The notes under the pieces were generated by a model. That model saw only the letters and a program-made list of their open reading frames with translations, was not told where the DNA came from and ran no database searches. From Dactylorhiza incarnata (lineage: Eukaryota; Streptophyta; Magnoliopsida; Asparagales; Orchidaceae), in assembly GCA_033032865.1 (NCBI GenBank), contig JAWHQI010000019.1, forward strand, positions 10,024,001 through 10,088,000: a DNA stretch of 64,000 nt. Direction: 5' to 3'. The first letter of the stretch is position 1. Every line of letters begins with the position of its first letter. Shown piece by piece: positions 32,056-43,980 of the stretch. The position numbers and the translations under genes are program-made.

Positions 32056-35000
32056 TTAAGGATAGAATCGCTTCAAGTCATCCCCACTCCTGGCCCGGCG
32101 GGGATGTACCCCTTCCACATCCTGGAGGTGATACCCTCCCGACCTGAGCACTTCACTTACAATGTAAGGCCCCTCCCAATTGGGGTCAAGTTTACCTACC
32201 GTGGCTCCTCTCCCATCCGCATCGACCTTCATCAAGACCAAATCCCCTTTCTCGAACTGTTTTATTCTGATATGCTGGTCAAAAGTATCTGGCCATCCGC
32301 CTCTTGACCTCCTCTTGCCGAATGGTGGCGAGATCCCGGAGTTCCTCTACCAGGTCCAAGGATAACCTTTGCTCCTCATCATTCTCCGCCCGCCACTCGT
32401 CATCACCTTCCCCCGCGGAGACTACCCGGGGAGACTTCACCTCAAATTCTATGGGAAGAACGGCCTCTGACCCATGAGAGAGTTTGAAAGGGGTCTCCCT
32501 GGTGGCCGTGTTCGGGGTAGTTCTTAAAGCCCAGAGGACCGAGGGCGGCTGCTCTACCCATTTGCCCCTGAGGTTCTCGACCTTCTTCTTGAGCAAATTA
32601 ACGATTATTTTGTTTGCCGCCTCCACCTGCCCATTGCTCCTCGGGTGGTGGGCCAACGCAAATCAGAGATCTTTGCCAAGCTGAGTGCAGAAGCTGAAAA
32701 ACTCATCGCTGGCAAACTGCGGCCCATTGTCCGTCACTATGGCCAGTGGGAGTCCGTGCCTGCAAATTATTTTACCCCAAACAAAATTTCTTACCACTTG
32801 GGATGTCACCTTGGCTAGCACTTTCACCTCCAGTCACTTGGATATGTAGTCTATCCTCACCAGCAGGAACATTCTCTGACCACTTGCCTGGGGGAAGGGA
32901 CCAACCAAATCTAGCCCCCATATTGCGAAGGGCCACGAAGTTGTGATGGTCCGGAGACTCTGAGTCGGGAGAAGCTGAAGTGGAGCGTAGAGTTGACACT
33001 TGGAGGACTTCTTTGCGAACTCCGTTGCATCCTTGCGGAGGGTAGGCCAGAAATAACCTTACCTCAGCACCCTTCCTTCCTATGTCCTGCTCCCTGAGTG
33101 GCTGCCACACTCCCCCGAGTGGATCTCCTCCAAGACCCTTGGGACCTCCCCCTCTGCTACACACCGGGCGAGGAGCCCCGAGAGGGTCTTACGATATAGT
33201 CCACCTGCATGCATGGAGTAATAGGCGGATTTGTATCTGAGCCGCCACTTGTCCATCTCCCCTTCGGGGAACTTCCCCGGCGTTAAGAAGGTGACGATGG
33301 GACTCATCAACGACTCTTGCTGGTCTATCTCCATCAGTTCTCCTTCTTCGATGGATGGTCGGAAGAGTTCTGACACTGTCCCTCCTACCCGAGGACTGAA
33401 CATGGCTAGAAGGTATGTCGGGGTGCTCTCCTCTCTCGGCTCATGCTTGTTGGAGAATGTGCGGAACTGCCCGATGACCCCCTTGACCTTCTCCAGGTAC
33501 CGCTGGAGGGTTGTCTCCTTTGCCTCGAACTCCCCCCTGATCTGGCACGCCAACACCATGGATTCCGTCGTGACCTCCACGTCTTGCACACCCAGCTCAC
33601 GGGCCAGCCGCATGCCTGCTATCACCTCCTCGTACTCAGCCTGGTTGTTGGTGATTGGGAAATGAATGTTGATGTCCTGCTCAATCCTTGTCCCTTATGG
33701 GCTTACCAGGATAACGCCTACTCCAAAGAAGTGCTTCCCTGATGCCCCATCCACTAACATCTTCCAAGCCTCCAAGTGGGATGCATCCTGCTGCTCCACC
33801 TCGGTCACGTTATCTACCAGGAAATCTGCCACCACCTGTGCCTTTATTGATAACCTTGGTACAAACGAGATATCAAACTCGCTTAGTTCCACGGACCACT
33901 TGGACAACCTTCCTGAGTGCTCTACCCCTTCTATGATGTTGCGAAGGGGGTGGTCGGTTGCCACCTTGATTGAATGTGCTTGGAAATAATGTCGAAGCTT
34001 CTGAGCCGACACCACCAAGGCGAAGGCCAACTTCTCTAGGATGGGGTACCGGAGCTCCGCCTTTCTCAGCACTCGGCTGACTTAGTAGATTGGAAGTTGC
34101 CTTTTGCCTTCTTCCTGGATCAGCATGGAACTTACTGCCTCGGATCCTATCCCCAGGTATAAGGATAGATCATCCACTTGCCTTGGCCCCTAGAGCAGAG
34201 GAACCTGAGTGAGTTTCCCATTCAACGCTTGGAAAGTCTCCTCAAACTCCGAGTCCATTCAAATTTTTGATTCCCTCTCAGCACCTTGAAGAAGGGTGCA
34301 CACTTTTCTCCTGCCCGAGAGAGGAACCTACTGAGACCGACCAACTTCCCCGTGAGGCGTTGAACCACCTTGGCATTTCTTGGTGATCCAAGTTCCATGA
34401 TGGCCTTGACTTTATCTGAATTAGGCTCCACCCCGGCTGGGGTGAGCAAGTGACCTAGGAACTTTCCCCGACTATCCCCGAAGACATATTTCAGGGGATT
34501 GAGTTTCATTTTGTACTTCCACAATGTCCCAAATGTCTCTTCGAGGTCCCGGAGGTGGGGTTCAAGGTCTCGGCTTTTGATCATGAGGTCATCTACATAG
34601 ACATCCAGGTTCCTTCCTTTCTGTTTTCGGAAGACCGTATCCATCATCCGTTGATATGTTTCACCTGCATATTTTAGCCCAAAATGCATCATTTTATAGC
34701 AGTAGCACCCATCCCCTGTGATGAAGGAGACATCCTTGATGTCGGGGGGGGGGGGGGGGGGGGGGGGGGGGGTGCATGTGGATCTGATGATAACCTGAAA
34801 AAGAATCTAAGAAAGACATTACAGAGAAAATGACGGCTGAATCAACCAGCGCTTCGATTCTATGCAAGGGGTAGCAATCCTTGGGGCACGATTTATTAAG
34901 CAAAGAAAATTCAATGCACATTCTCCACTTACCTCCCCCATTCTGTACCATTACCACATTAGAGACCCAGCCAGGATACTGGATCTCTGATACAAAACTG

Positions 35001-35540
35001 GCTTGGAGGAGCTTGCCCACGTCCTCTCGGATGGGCCCTTCCATCTTGTCAGCTATAGCCCTCTTCTTTTGATGGATGGTATGGGTGCCAGGATCGAGGT
35101 TGAGGTGATGTCAAGCCACATCCGCATCAATCCCGGGCATCTCCGCGGCACTCCATGCAAAGACGTCCACATTCTCCTGAACGCAGGCCAGGATTTGCTT
35201 CTGCTCCTCCAGCCTGAGCTCGCCGCTGACCTTGACATTTTCTACCACCCCCATCTGGGTGGTGACTTCAAGCTCCACGACCTCATCCATGGCCTTCAGC
35301 CGGGACTGCTCCCCCCAAACACCCTCCTTCTCCTCGTCGTAAGCTGGCGTTTCGACCTCCTCCTCCCTTCCTCCTTCTCAAACCTCCATCAACTCTTCCG
35401 CCCTTTCCTCCCGGGCCTCCCGTTCCTCTACTCTTTCCTCCTCTCCTTCCTCTCTGAGCCTCGCTCACTCACCCATCTCTTGATCCCACTCTTCCTCCTA
35501 GACCATCCAGGAGATGGTGTTCACGGCAGTCACATAGCAC
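32056..35540 (-). pseudogene. G2 pol: RT, RNase H, archaeal-type RNase H, integrase (broken)
   Basis: Reading leftward, ACVQENVDVFAW and MPGID (about 35130-35190) mark the protease/RT linker. RT has GWVSNVVMV, KWRMCIEF, LDSFSGYHQIHM and VYVDDLMI (about 34590). Between the SGYHQI and MHFG segments a run of 29 C replaces or expands coding sequence (34744-34772). A frameshift follows near 34250, then RNase H (about 33800-34070). The archaeal-type RNase H starts at MLVDGASG (about 33760) and continues as NNQAEYE and ARELGV (about 33600). The integrase C-terminal half is at 32279-32656 (AHHPRSNGQVEAANK, HGSEAVLP) and its end is DDLKRFYP at 32060. Several stops and shifts make it dead. Confidence 0.85.
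34744..34772. repeat. Run of 29 G
   Basis: An uninterrupted G tract inside the G2 RT coding region; in the coding sense it encodes a Pro run after MH. It is one of four such long G/C runs in the window. It may be biological slippage or an assembly artefact. Confidence 0.9.
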
Positions 35541-36652
35541 TATCGGGCCACCTTCGGATCTCCCCTTATCTGGACTTGGACTCCTACTGCGTTGAACTTA
35601 AGGCATTGGTGGAAAGTGGAGGGGATGTAGCAAAACGCACTAATGAGCGGTCGTCCAAACTTGGCGTTGTAGCTGCTAGGAGCATCCACTATGATGAAAC
35701 GACAATTCCTGTACTGCCCCCTAGGACAACATGGAGTCCCCCCCATCTACTCCTTCCTCTCTCGGGAGAATCCAAACAAGGGGCATCCGAGGCCAACACC
35801 CTTTGTGCCTCCACCTGCATCTCATCAAACGCCCTCTTGAAGATGACGTTGACAGAGCTCCCGTTATGCACAAGGATCCAAGAGATGGTGAAGTTCTCGA
35901 TCGCTGTTTGAATGACAAGTGCATTGCGGAATGGGTCCTCATGACCCAACATGTCCTTCTGAGTGAACGAGATCTTCTCTGTTGGGGGTGGGGCTAGGGA
36001 CGTCGAATCCACGCTACAACGATACATGGTATGGAGGCTGGCCTTCCGGGTCGCCTCAATCCCTACCCCCACATGGATCACCCCGATCCCGCCTCGGGTC
36101 CCCACATCGGCCCGGTCTTCACACCTCTCGTCCTCCTCATCCTGAGGCAGGACCTCTTCAATCCTCACCGCCCGCTGTTCTCGCGGCACCGGTTCCCTGG
36201 CCTCTCTCACCTCTAGGAACTCCAGGCAGGTGGTCGGTGCATGCCCTTCCTCCCGATGGAAGTCACAATACGGGAACGCCACCCCACCTCTCTCGGCCTC
36301 TGCCCCCATATTCCCCCTTCTTTTCCTGCTCCTGCTCCTGCTCCTGCCAGTTCCCTCCTTTCTCTTCCTCCCCTTCCTCACCTGATTGCCATGGCCTGCT
36401 GAGGGGGGGGGGGGGGGGAGGCATCTGCCTTGGACCTTGCCTCCACCCTAACTGATGGGGTCTTCTCTGACCACCATGGAAGTTACCCCCTCCCGGGGCG
36501 TAACCCCTCCCTTGAACCTGCACTTCTCCGCCTTGATGCCTCCACCCTACCTCCGGGGCCCTGGGCACTTCTCTTCACCGCACATCCTGCTGCTTGACTT
36601 CCGGCTTACTAAGCATTGCTAGCCTCTTAGTTAGCTCCGGATTAGCCTCCTC
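35541..36652 (-). pseudogene. G2 gag C-terminal part and protease (Asp to His in active site)
   Basis: The right-hand end (36400-36600) is Gly/Gln/Arg-rich. A knuckle CDFHREEGHAPTTC (about 36210-36255) has the CX2H...GHxxxxC form found in Tat gag. A Arg/Lys-rich segment precedes it. The protease region reads WILVHNGSSVNVIF (about 35840-35890). In this family the segment is normally VDNGSS, so the catalytic Asp is His here (codon 35866-35868). A 16-G run (36403-36418) sits between gag segments. E3 interrupts gag at 36652, and the N-terminal gag resumes at 48309. Confidence 0.8.
36403..36418. repeat. Run of 16 G in G2 gag
   Basis: A homopolymer within a Pro-rich stretch of the minus-strand gag frame. 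Frame continuity cannot be judged across it. Confidence 0.9.
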
Positions 36653-36839
36653 TGTAACATCCCCCAAACAACTTGACCCCCAAGTTGGTTATGTCATGAC
36701 TAGGTCATGACAAAACCATTGGAAGTGTCTAAGACCATGTCAGCTTGGGTGGGAGGAAGAAAACCCAAAGTGGTCTGCAGATAGCAGTTTTTAGATACCT
36801 AGCCTAGGGTTGGACTTTAGGGCCACACCTTGAGCCTTG

Positions 36840-37320
36840 ACCCCACCATAGTATCCCTAACCCATTAGGGGTCCCCTTGGAGAACCAGGGAATCATTGGG
36901 GTCAACCAAAGAGGCCAAATTGTCCAAAGTCAACCCTAACCCTAAATTGGTCAAACTAACTCAATTAGGGCCAATTGGCCCCCACCATGCCAAATTGACC
37001 CTGCCCCTACCCTTATAGGTACACTAGGGACCTAATGGACCAAAATGCCCCATCATGGGACCTCCAATTTGGCCAATTTTACCAAAGTCAACTCTAGCCC
37101 TAATTTGGTGAAAAGTGCCCTTTTAAGGGGCAATTCACCCTCACCTGGCCAAATTGACTCCACCTAAACCTTCCTAACCCATAAGAGAGTCCAATGGGCC
37201 ACTACCCACCCATTATGGTCAACCCAAGTGGTCAATTTGACCAAAGTCCACATTAGCCTAAGTTTTGGTCAAAATGACCTACTTTACCCAAATTGAACCC
37301 AATCCACTTGAGCTAGACCC
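36840..37320. repeat. Degenerate ~100-bp repeats with TTGACC/GGTCAA in E3
   Basis: Phrases such as ccaaattgacc, caaagtcaaccctaacc and ggtcaa recur four to five times with about 100-bp spacing and strong divergence. TTGAC cores are W-box-like, so they could be stress-responsive sites, but that is only a suggestion. Confidence 0.5.
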
Positions 37321-39061
37321 AATTGATGTGGTCCACCACCTAATGGGGATTGAGTGTTGTTAAGTTGGCCATCCAATTTGAAGAGAGTCATCCAGGAGAG
37401 AGAGAGCCCAATTTGGAAGAGAGAGAAAGAGAGGGGAGTTATTGTGGAGGAAGAAGAAACCCCCAATCTGAGCAATTGATGGCTCCATTCATCTCCCCTT
37501 GGGGAGAGGAAAAGTTTTCAGCTTCTTCCCAGCCTAATTGATGGCCAATTCATCTCCCCCAAGTGTAATCAAAATCTCCACTTATGGCCATTAATGGCAA
37601 TTCGAATAACTTCTCCCACATAGCCTCAATTGACCCCTTTAACATCTTCAGAGGTCAGAAAGGAGTGAAACTCCCCTATTCCCCGAAGAAATCGAGCACC
37701 AGAAGCTAGGATTGACATGGCGCCGAAAGCTCCACCTCCGTCCATGGCGACTCGCCGGAATACGCGCCACCAAGCCCCCACACAGGTCCGATCAGCTTCC
37801 TCTCCTCTAGTGCTAGATCCTCTGATAATTTGGGGCTTGATCCAAGCTCAATTGGGCTCGGATCGTGCTTACGAAATGGCTCGTTTTGATCCCTCATTCC
37901 CCTACCCTAAACCCCCACTCCGGACACCACCGGCCGGCAAGGGACCTCCTATCGCCAGCCACCACCTCAACGAAGGTGGTGGTGGCACTTGCCGGACGGA
38001 GTGAGGTGAGGGTGGCCGGGAAATCATCCCACAAAGATGCCCAGTACGGGCTGTCGCGCGCTGTCCATTAATCGGGCACAATGATCGTGAGCCATTGGAT
38101 CTGCCACGATCTGATAAGCGTAGGCCTAACTGAATTAATAATATGTTTTGTATTATTCTGTCACATATAATGCAGTACCTTGTTTTAAATATTAAAAATA
38201 CTTAGGCTCAGTTTCAGAGGAAATGTCTTACATGATAGTTGTAGGTATTGAGGTTAAATTTAAGTGAAAATTTATTTCAGGCCAATAGGGGCACTATAGC
38301 CCCCTGTGGAGCCATTTTGCTAGGGCTGGTCCCTAGGGTAGGGCAGTCACCTTTCCTTGAATATCTCTTGATAGATAAATGTTAAGGGCTTGAAAATTGA
38401 AACCTAGGCTATTTATACCAACCCCCTTAACATAGCCAATGATGGGAATTTTAGGAGAACATTTTTCTAAGGTTTTTGTAATAATTTCATAATTCAAATG
38501 TTAATTAATTAATGGGTCTAATGACCCCCAATCACTTCGAAATTTTGGTGGGTGCTCCTTAGGGTTATTATTTGACCTTGGTAAAAATTTCAGCCCAATT
38601 GGGACTAATTTAGTTGGGTAATTTGTTAACCCAAGTTGGGTCAAACTAGGTCGAAATTAGGGTATGGTGTTCATCTTGGGGTATTGTGGTCAAAACTCAT
38701 CACCATGATGTGAAACATTGGACACTAGTTTAGGATCACCTAAAACAACCCCATGAATGATTTGGGGTGGTGTGAAGGTGGATATGCCATAGGACCCTAG
38801 CTTTATCCCTAGGGGTGCATATAGAACCTTGTGAAGGTCATGTGGTCAAAACTCCTAGATTGGTCATGGGACTTAGTATATATGTTCATGGGGTGTAATA
38901 ATGCCTTAGGGAATTTTGAGCGAATTTTAGGAGTATTTATTCCACCTAAATTATATTATAACCCCTTTAGGGATTTTTCTTGTAAAGGAAATTTACATGC
39001 TCAAATGGCCTTGGATGATGGTGAAACATTGGTAGTGCCTTTAATATCACATGAAGGACCT
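37321..39061. other. E3 left part, noncoding
   Basis: The stretch includes a purine-rich segment (gagagagag..., 37380-37440) and then a moderately GC-rich region to 38050, followed by AT-rich sequence. Short ORFs are not supported. It ends at the B insertion site, gacct. Confidence 0.6.
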
Positions 39062-39322
39062 TGATGAGTCCTGATCATATACACATATATGGACTCATCT
39101 GGGCCATTTTTCTAGTCTTTCCACTGCACTTTAGCCTTGTTTTAGCTCATATTTGTCATTCTATGCTAGGTGCACTTATTGGCCTATTTTGGTGTGTTTT
39201 GATGTTTATTCTCTTTTGATAGCCATATCGTATTGTTGAGTGCCACTTTCAGTAGCCTGATTAGCATTTCTGTAGGAACAGGAGTCGTGCAGGTGTTCCC
39301 GGTACAATTCTGTACAGGAACA

Positions 39323-39595
39323 CTGCGCACGATCACTGGTTCTATTGCGCACGACCACCGGTCGTGCGCCGCTGATCGTGCGCACTTAACCCCCATTTTA
39401 TGAGTTCTGTCTCGACCAATGCGCACGACCACATACGATAATGCGCACGACCACTGGTCGTGCGCCACTGGTCATGCGAACATTTTATTTTATAAATTTC
39501 TTACATTGCAGGCTCCGCCCAGGCAGGCGCACGATCACAGGATTCCAGCGCGCACGACCACTGGTCGTGCGCCAATGACCGTGCGCACTGTTTAT
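39323..39595. repeat. GCACGACC palindrome array in B LTR
   Basis: GCACGACCACTGGTCGTGC occurs at about 39445-39463 and 39553-39571, and close variants at 39346 onward, with gatcgtgcgc half-sites between them. The core is the same as in the F LTR. The array stops just before the TATA box. The 3' LTR copy lies at about 44243-44515. Confidence 0.88.
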
Positions 39596-39602
39596 TCCAG
39601 CG

Positions 39603-39612
39603 CCTATAAATA
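39603..39612 (+). promoter_or_regulatory. TATA box of the B 5' LTR
   Basis: cctataaata lies directly after the palindrome array; the counterpart in the 3' LTR is at 44522-44531. Confidence 0.65.
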
Positions 39613-40775
39613 TTCCTGCTCGCGATTTAGGTCAAAAGCTCCGCATTTCTTCCTCTCCAGTCCGCCGTTTTCTCGCTCCAGAGCCCCGATTTCGCCCCTC
39701 CATCGCCGCCCACTATCTGGAGGTGCTCTGTGCTTGTTCTTCATGCCAATCTTGAGCCGGAGCTTCCTCTCGGCCTCCTCCTTCATCCTAGAGCTTCAAG
39801 GAAGGTTTAGCCGCCATCGTCATCAAGAAAGGGGAAGTTTGCAACCTCTACCGGATCGTGAGACGAAGAAGACGGGTTCATTGGAGAGTCGTGATAGCTC
39901 TCTCTACCCCGGACATAGTTGCGGACCGAGCTTGGACGCGGATTGACAAACCGGTGATTCCAACCGTGAATCTCCAACGAGCCTTCGGATTCGGTCGATT
40001 TCTTGCCTTGTTCTTCTCTTATTGATGTGTTTGTAGCTAGATCTCTCAAGTATTGATGATGAACACTATGAATCGTGCTTGTAATCTTAGTTTCATGTCT
40101 ATGTGAAGTTATATTTTGTTCATATGTGTACGAGGTGCGCCACAATCCATCCTCCATCCCGCCGTCACGTTCGTGTGCCGCACTAGCAATTGCTAGTGGC
40201 GTGCTTGTCTACGAGGTGCTTGCGACCGTCATCCGTATGCCTACTCTTCCATCCACCTAGCGAAGCGTGGCATAGCGGCCCGTGTAATCCATTCCGACTC
40301 CGCCGGTGCGAACCATTCCATCCGCTTGCCTACTCTTCCATCCGCCTAGCGAAGCGTGGCATAGTGGCCCGTGTAATCCATTCGCCCAACGAAGCAGTGC
40401 GCTCAAGGCCTGCATAGTTCGATTCCGTTTGCTTACTCGTCCATACGCCCTTGCGACGCAGCGCGCTCAAGTCCTGCCTAGTCTCCATTCCGCCAAGTGA
40501 AGCATTGCATAGCGGCATTGCATAGGAGTAGTTGTAGTTGTTTTCTTTTATTTTCCAAAAGCCAAATCAACTCTCCCACATTCCATCCGACTCAAGGACT
40601 TCGATCTCAAGTCCTTCCTTGAACGTTAACTCCACCTTACTGTGTTCCTTGAGAGATTCGATACTCGTGGATTACTCCTCGTTTTATATTACTTGAACGA
40701 TCGGTACACTGCCGTTTCATTTCGCAGTCGAGCTACCGCCTATAGCGGTGTGCGAGATTTGCGCCATCAAGTTTT

Positions 40776-40793
40776 TGGCGCCGTTGCTGGGGA
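40776..40793 (+). promoter_or_regulatory. B primer-binding site (tRNA-Asp, one mismatch)
   Basis: TGGCGCCGTTGCTGGGGA differs from the F and A site by one C to T change. It lies six bases after the LTR. Confidence 0.88.
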
Positions 40794-41025
40794 ACACAGA
40801 CGTGTGAGTTTTCTTGAGAGGGAGAGCTGAGAGAGAGAAGTTTCTTCCAGTGTGTATAGCCGCCTTATTATTTTTGTGTGCTTTTTACTTATTTACTGCT
40901 TGTTATTATTTCTTTCCCTCTTATTTTAAAGTTTTAGGCAAGTCTAATCCAAGAAGTTTTATTAGTTTATGTAAATTTTCTTGCAAAGAATTTCAATCTC
41001 GTTATATCTGCTTTAATTGTCAAAT

Positions 41026-42201
41026 ATGTCATTATGGGACATTTCTCCTAGCACTTACGACAAGATGGTCTATTATATAGACCAAATGAATAAGTTAAAT
41101 GTTAGGCAGTGTAGGAACGTTGTTTGCTTGTTGTGTCGAGGAGAGGGTCATGAATTGAAGGACTGCCCTAGTCTTTTCAATCCTGACCGCCGCTCCTCCA
41201 CTCATGACAACATTGTCCCTATCACTCATTCTTTACCCATGGAGGCAATCATGCCCTCTGCCCCCGATCTTATTTCATGCATGGACTCCTCACTCCCTAT
41301 GTATGGCTTCACTCCTAGTGATGATGATCACTCATCTGTTGGCCAACAAGGAGAGGAATGGGAGCTCCTAGATGCTCCTGAGTGGGATTTGGAAAGTATT
41401 CTTTCCATCGGGGAGGCATTAGCAGATCTTTTTGCGGAGGAACCTGATATTCTACTTTCTGATTCTGATGTTCCTCCAGTTTCTTTGCATGATTTTTCTA
41501 CACACATTCTTTATGATCCTATCGAAGTGAACGAGTGGGGTGATGCTTCTGACTCGGAGGATGCTCCAAAGTGGGATGAGGAGTTTGTTTTCCCCGAAGG
41601 GGAGAATGAATACTTTGAACACGATGGTGCACCTCAGTGGGATGAGGAGGATACTCTCTCTGATGAGGAGGTTTGCACTTCTTCATGGGACGAGGAGGTC
41701 CAAACCACCACTGAGGCCCTTGAGTTCTTGGGTTCCCCTCGCTATGATACTTACGATGATGATAGCGATCTATCCTTGGATCTTGCCGGGAGTGAGACTG
41801 GGATCACTCCCCCGATTGATTTTTATTCATGTTCTTCTTCTTTTTTATCTCTTAATCCCCTTTCTCTATCTAAGCCTGTGCAGGTTGAGTCTTCACAGGT
41901 ACTTCAGGAGGACTTGGAGCATTCTGCTCAAGTCAATGATGAGTGTATCCTCTCACGTGAGGAGGTTGATCCCTCCTCCATAGAGGAAGCCCCACTCATT
42001 GCCTTCTCCTCCTACTGCCTCCCTGGAGATGATACCTTGCTGGGCAAGGATAGTTTTGGTGAGATGAGTGAGGACCATGCCTCCTCCTCTTCTTACTTTC
42101 TTTTCCCTCTACTTGTGAGGAGCAGGTATTTATATTCGGGTAGAGGCGTGACTGTTCTTTCTCCGTATAGGTACCCGCTACCTACACGCATATTAGAATA
42201 G
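41026..42201 (+). CDS. Zinc-knuckle, acidic gag-like protein of B (391 aa)
   Basis: I start at the ATG at 41026; the frame extends 9 bases further without ATG. A single knuckle CLLCRGEGHELKDC lies at about residues 34-47. The rest is strongly acidic and contains a repeated motif of the form (A)P(E/K/Q)WD(E/L)E at about residues 120-220 (DAPEWDLES, DAPKWDEEF, GAPQWDEED, SSWDEEV). There is no enzyme motif. Its position after the PBS, single knuckle and acidic tail match the D and A ORFs. A gag origin is likely; the repeated acidic/Trp motif could be a protein-interaction or activation region, which is inference only. The frame is fully open. Confidence 0.75.
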   Translation: MSLWDISPSTYDKMVYYIDQMNKLNVRQCRNVVCLLCRGEGHELKDCPSLFNPDRRSSTHDNIVPITHSLPMEAIMPSAPDLISCMDSSLPMYGFTPSDDDHSSVGQQGEEWELLDAPEWDLESILSIGEALADLFAEEPDILLSDSDVPPVSLHDFSTHILYDPIEVNEWGDASDSEDAPKWDEEFVFPEGENEYFEHDGAPQWDEEDTLSDEEVCTSSWDEEVQTTTEALEFLGSPRYDTYDDDSDLSLDLAGSETGITPPIDFYSCSSSFLSLNPLSLSKPVQVESSQVLQEDLEHSAQVNDECILSREEVDPSSIEEAPLIAFSSYCLPGDDTLLGKDSFGEMSEDHASSSSYFLFPLLVRSRYLYSGRGVTVLSPYRYPLPTRILE

Positions 42202-43980
42202 TTACCTGTCCACTTTTCTTTTCATAGGCCTATAAGCTAGAACTGTATAAAATCCGAATAAGTCATGCTGGGATGACAATAACCCCATTAGTTATCTTAC
42301 TTTTATTGCATTTTTATTTTCCTAGTTAGAGTAGTTCGTTAATTTATGTTCAGTTTTAGCATTTCTGCTTCCTTTTGTTTTTGTGGAGCTCACCCCTGCA
42401 GGTACTCATTGCAAATTTTGAATGGCGGGTTTGCTTCAGATTTTCATGCATCTTCTGGTATGCTCACTTGCTGAGCATTGGGTAACTTCTCCCACAGCTT
42501 TCTATTTTAATTTTCAATGCTCTATCATTATGATGTATTGCGTAGATTAAGTCTGGGGGGGCGAGCCACATGTTGTTACCCGCTCACGTGCACCTTTTAT
42601 TTGCATACTAGAATAATTAATTGTGTTATGATGTTAATTTGCACCGCACACCACTACACCCACTCGAGCGTGCACTTAGCTGTTGGCACGTCTTGAGCTG
42701 AACTCATTTCTTTTTGTGTGATTTGGAAAATCAATGTGCTGGCTTAGGATTATGAGTAGGAGTAAAATGTTGACTTCGATAGTGCTCCTAGTCGAGTGCT
42801 CATGTCTCACATAGAAATTCGTGTAGATTCAATCTCTTTTTATGCTTTTAGTTTATATTTTTCTATTAGCGTAAATATTGTTTACTACACTCAAAAATTG
42901 GTGAATCTGGTGTGAATCAAACGGTAGCATAGGGATGTGTGTAGACGTTCGTTAGCCTCATATTGCCCGAGTCGGGAGAAAGGATTATCTTTCTCGGTGG
43001 CTAAGAACTTGCCCCAAGCGATTCTTGAAGCATGGGTATACAGTTAGTCAATTGCGTGAATGTGATATAGGCCATCATTTTGGCCCGGTTGAGCCTTTGT
43101 GCCATTCCTATCATCATTTCCTCGCTAGCCCAGTTATGCCTACCCCATTCTTTTGGTTCAGCTCCACTATTGTTCACCAAAGCCTAAACTCCAATCCTAG
43201 TCGCACACCCAAAATGCAAGCATTTTGTTTAAATTTTAAATTGGTGGTGTTGATTGTGGAAGTACAATGTGAAAATGTGGATGTGCATCTTTGAAAATTT
43301 GCTGAAATTGCTAAAGAAAGAAAAAGAAAAGAAGAAAAAGATTTGAAAAGAAAAAGAAGAATGAAAAGTTTAATTAAAAAAATCTGTTTGAGATTTATAT
43401 TTGGGAGTAGGCGGTGCACACACCCATGCGTCTAAGTCTAAGTCTGGGGGTGTGGTGCATCCGCGTGTTTTATGGCTACTTGGATAGTGTTATGCATTTG
43501 CTCATTTGGGTTTTTGTGTTCTAAGCCTTCATGTTTATATTTGTTTACCTCACCTAAACCCAAGCCTCATCTAAAACCTTAAGTCCTATTGATTCACGCA
43601 TTTGAGTCAAACCAGTGCCGTGGAGAGAGTGCGAACGGGCAAGCTTATGGTCACCGACATTGATGGATTTCAATGGAGGTTGTCTCGAGCCCCGATCTTT
43701 GGCAATGCTCGCCTCAGCGTTCAGTTTACTTTCTTCCTATGTACGACCTTATGATTCACCGTGATTCACTTTTTGAGTAAATGTAATATATAAATACGCC
43801 CCTAGAAAAGTATAAACTAATATGTACAATTAGAAATTTTGTCAACTGTATTTCTACACGCATGAGCATGCGACTTCGCATGATACTCCGCTTTACAATT
43901 TCTATGCCAGCTGTGTATTTTTCTCAGCCGCTTGAGGAATTCGTTTGCTCGGGACGCGCAAACAGGTAAGTCTGGGGGTG
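42202..43980 (+). other. B 3' noncoding region and PPT
   Basis: No credible gene. It includes the hairpin tctggtatgctcacttgctgagcat (arms ATGCTCA/TGAGCAT, 42451-42485), a long block shared with F and D (tttctcggtggc, cttgccccaagcga; 42900-43040), a purine-rich segment (43310-43375), a block with gacttcgcatgatactcc shared with F (about 43870-43900), and the PPT GGTAAGTCTGGGGGTG (43965-43980). Confidence 0.8.

Larger units (their letters stand above)
31975..36652 (-). mobile_element. G2: Tat-like gypsy retrotransposon, main block
   Basis: It holds pol and the C-terminal part of gag. The presence of a second, archaeal-type RNase H after the usual one, and the CX2H/GHxxxxC knuckle type, point to the Tat lineage. 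G2 is the oldest layer: its gag continues at 48309 beyond E3, its 3' UTR repeat continues at 1-323, and both LTRs must lie outside the window or beyond C2. Confidence 0.8.
39062..40769 (+). repeat. B 5' LTR (1708 bp)
   Basis: It opens tgatgagtcc and closes gcgccatca. It carries a GCACGACC palindrome array (39323-39595), a TATA box cctataaata (39603-39612), and imperfect 89-bp tandem repeats in the transcribed part (cctactcttcc at 40240 and 40329). The U5 end has cggtacactgccgttt, homologous to F and D. Confidence 0.9.

Noticed and set aside
37717..38071. Short plus-strand frames in E3 as a captured host gene
   Set aside because: They are below 100 codons, show no recognisable domain and lie in the GC-richer part of an LTR-like unit.
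39419..39946. 175-codon plus-strand frame in the B LTR as a gene
   Set aside because: It spans the palindrome array, TATA box and leader of the LTR and occurs twice only because LTRs are duplicated.
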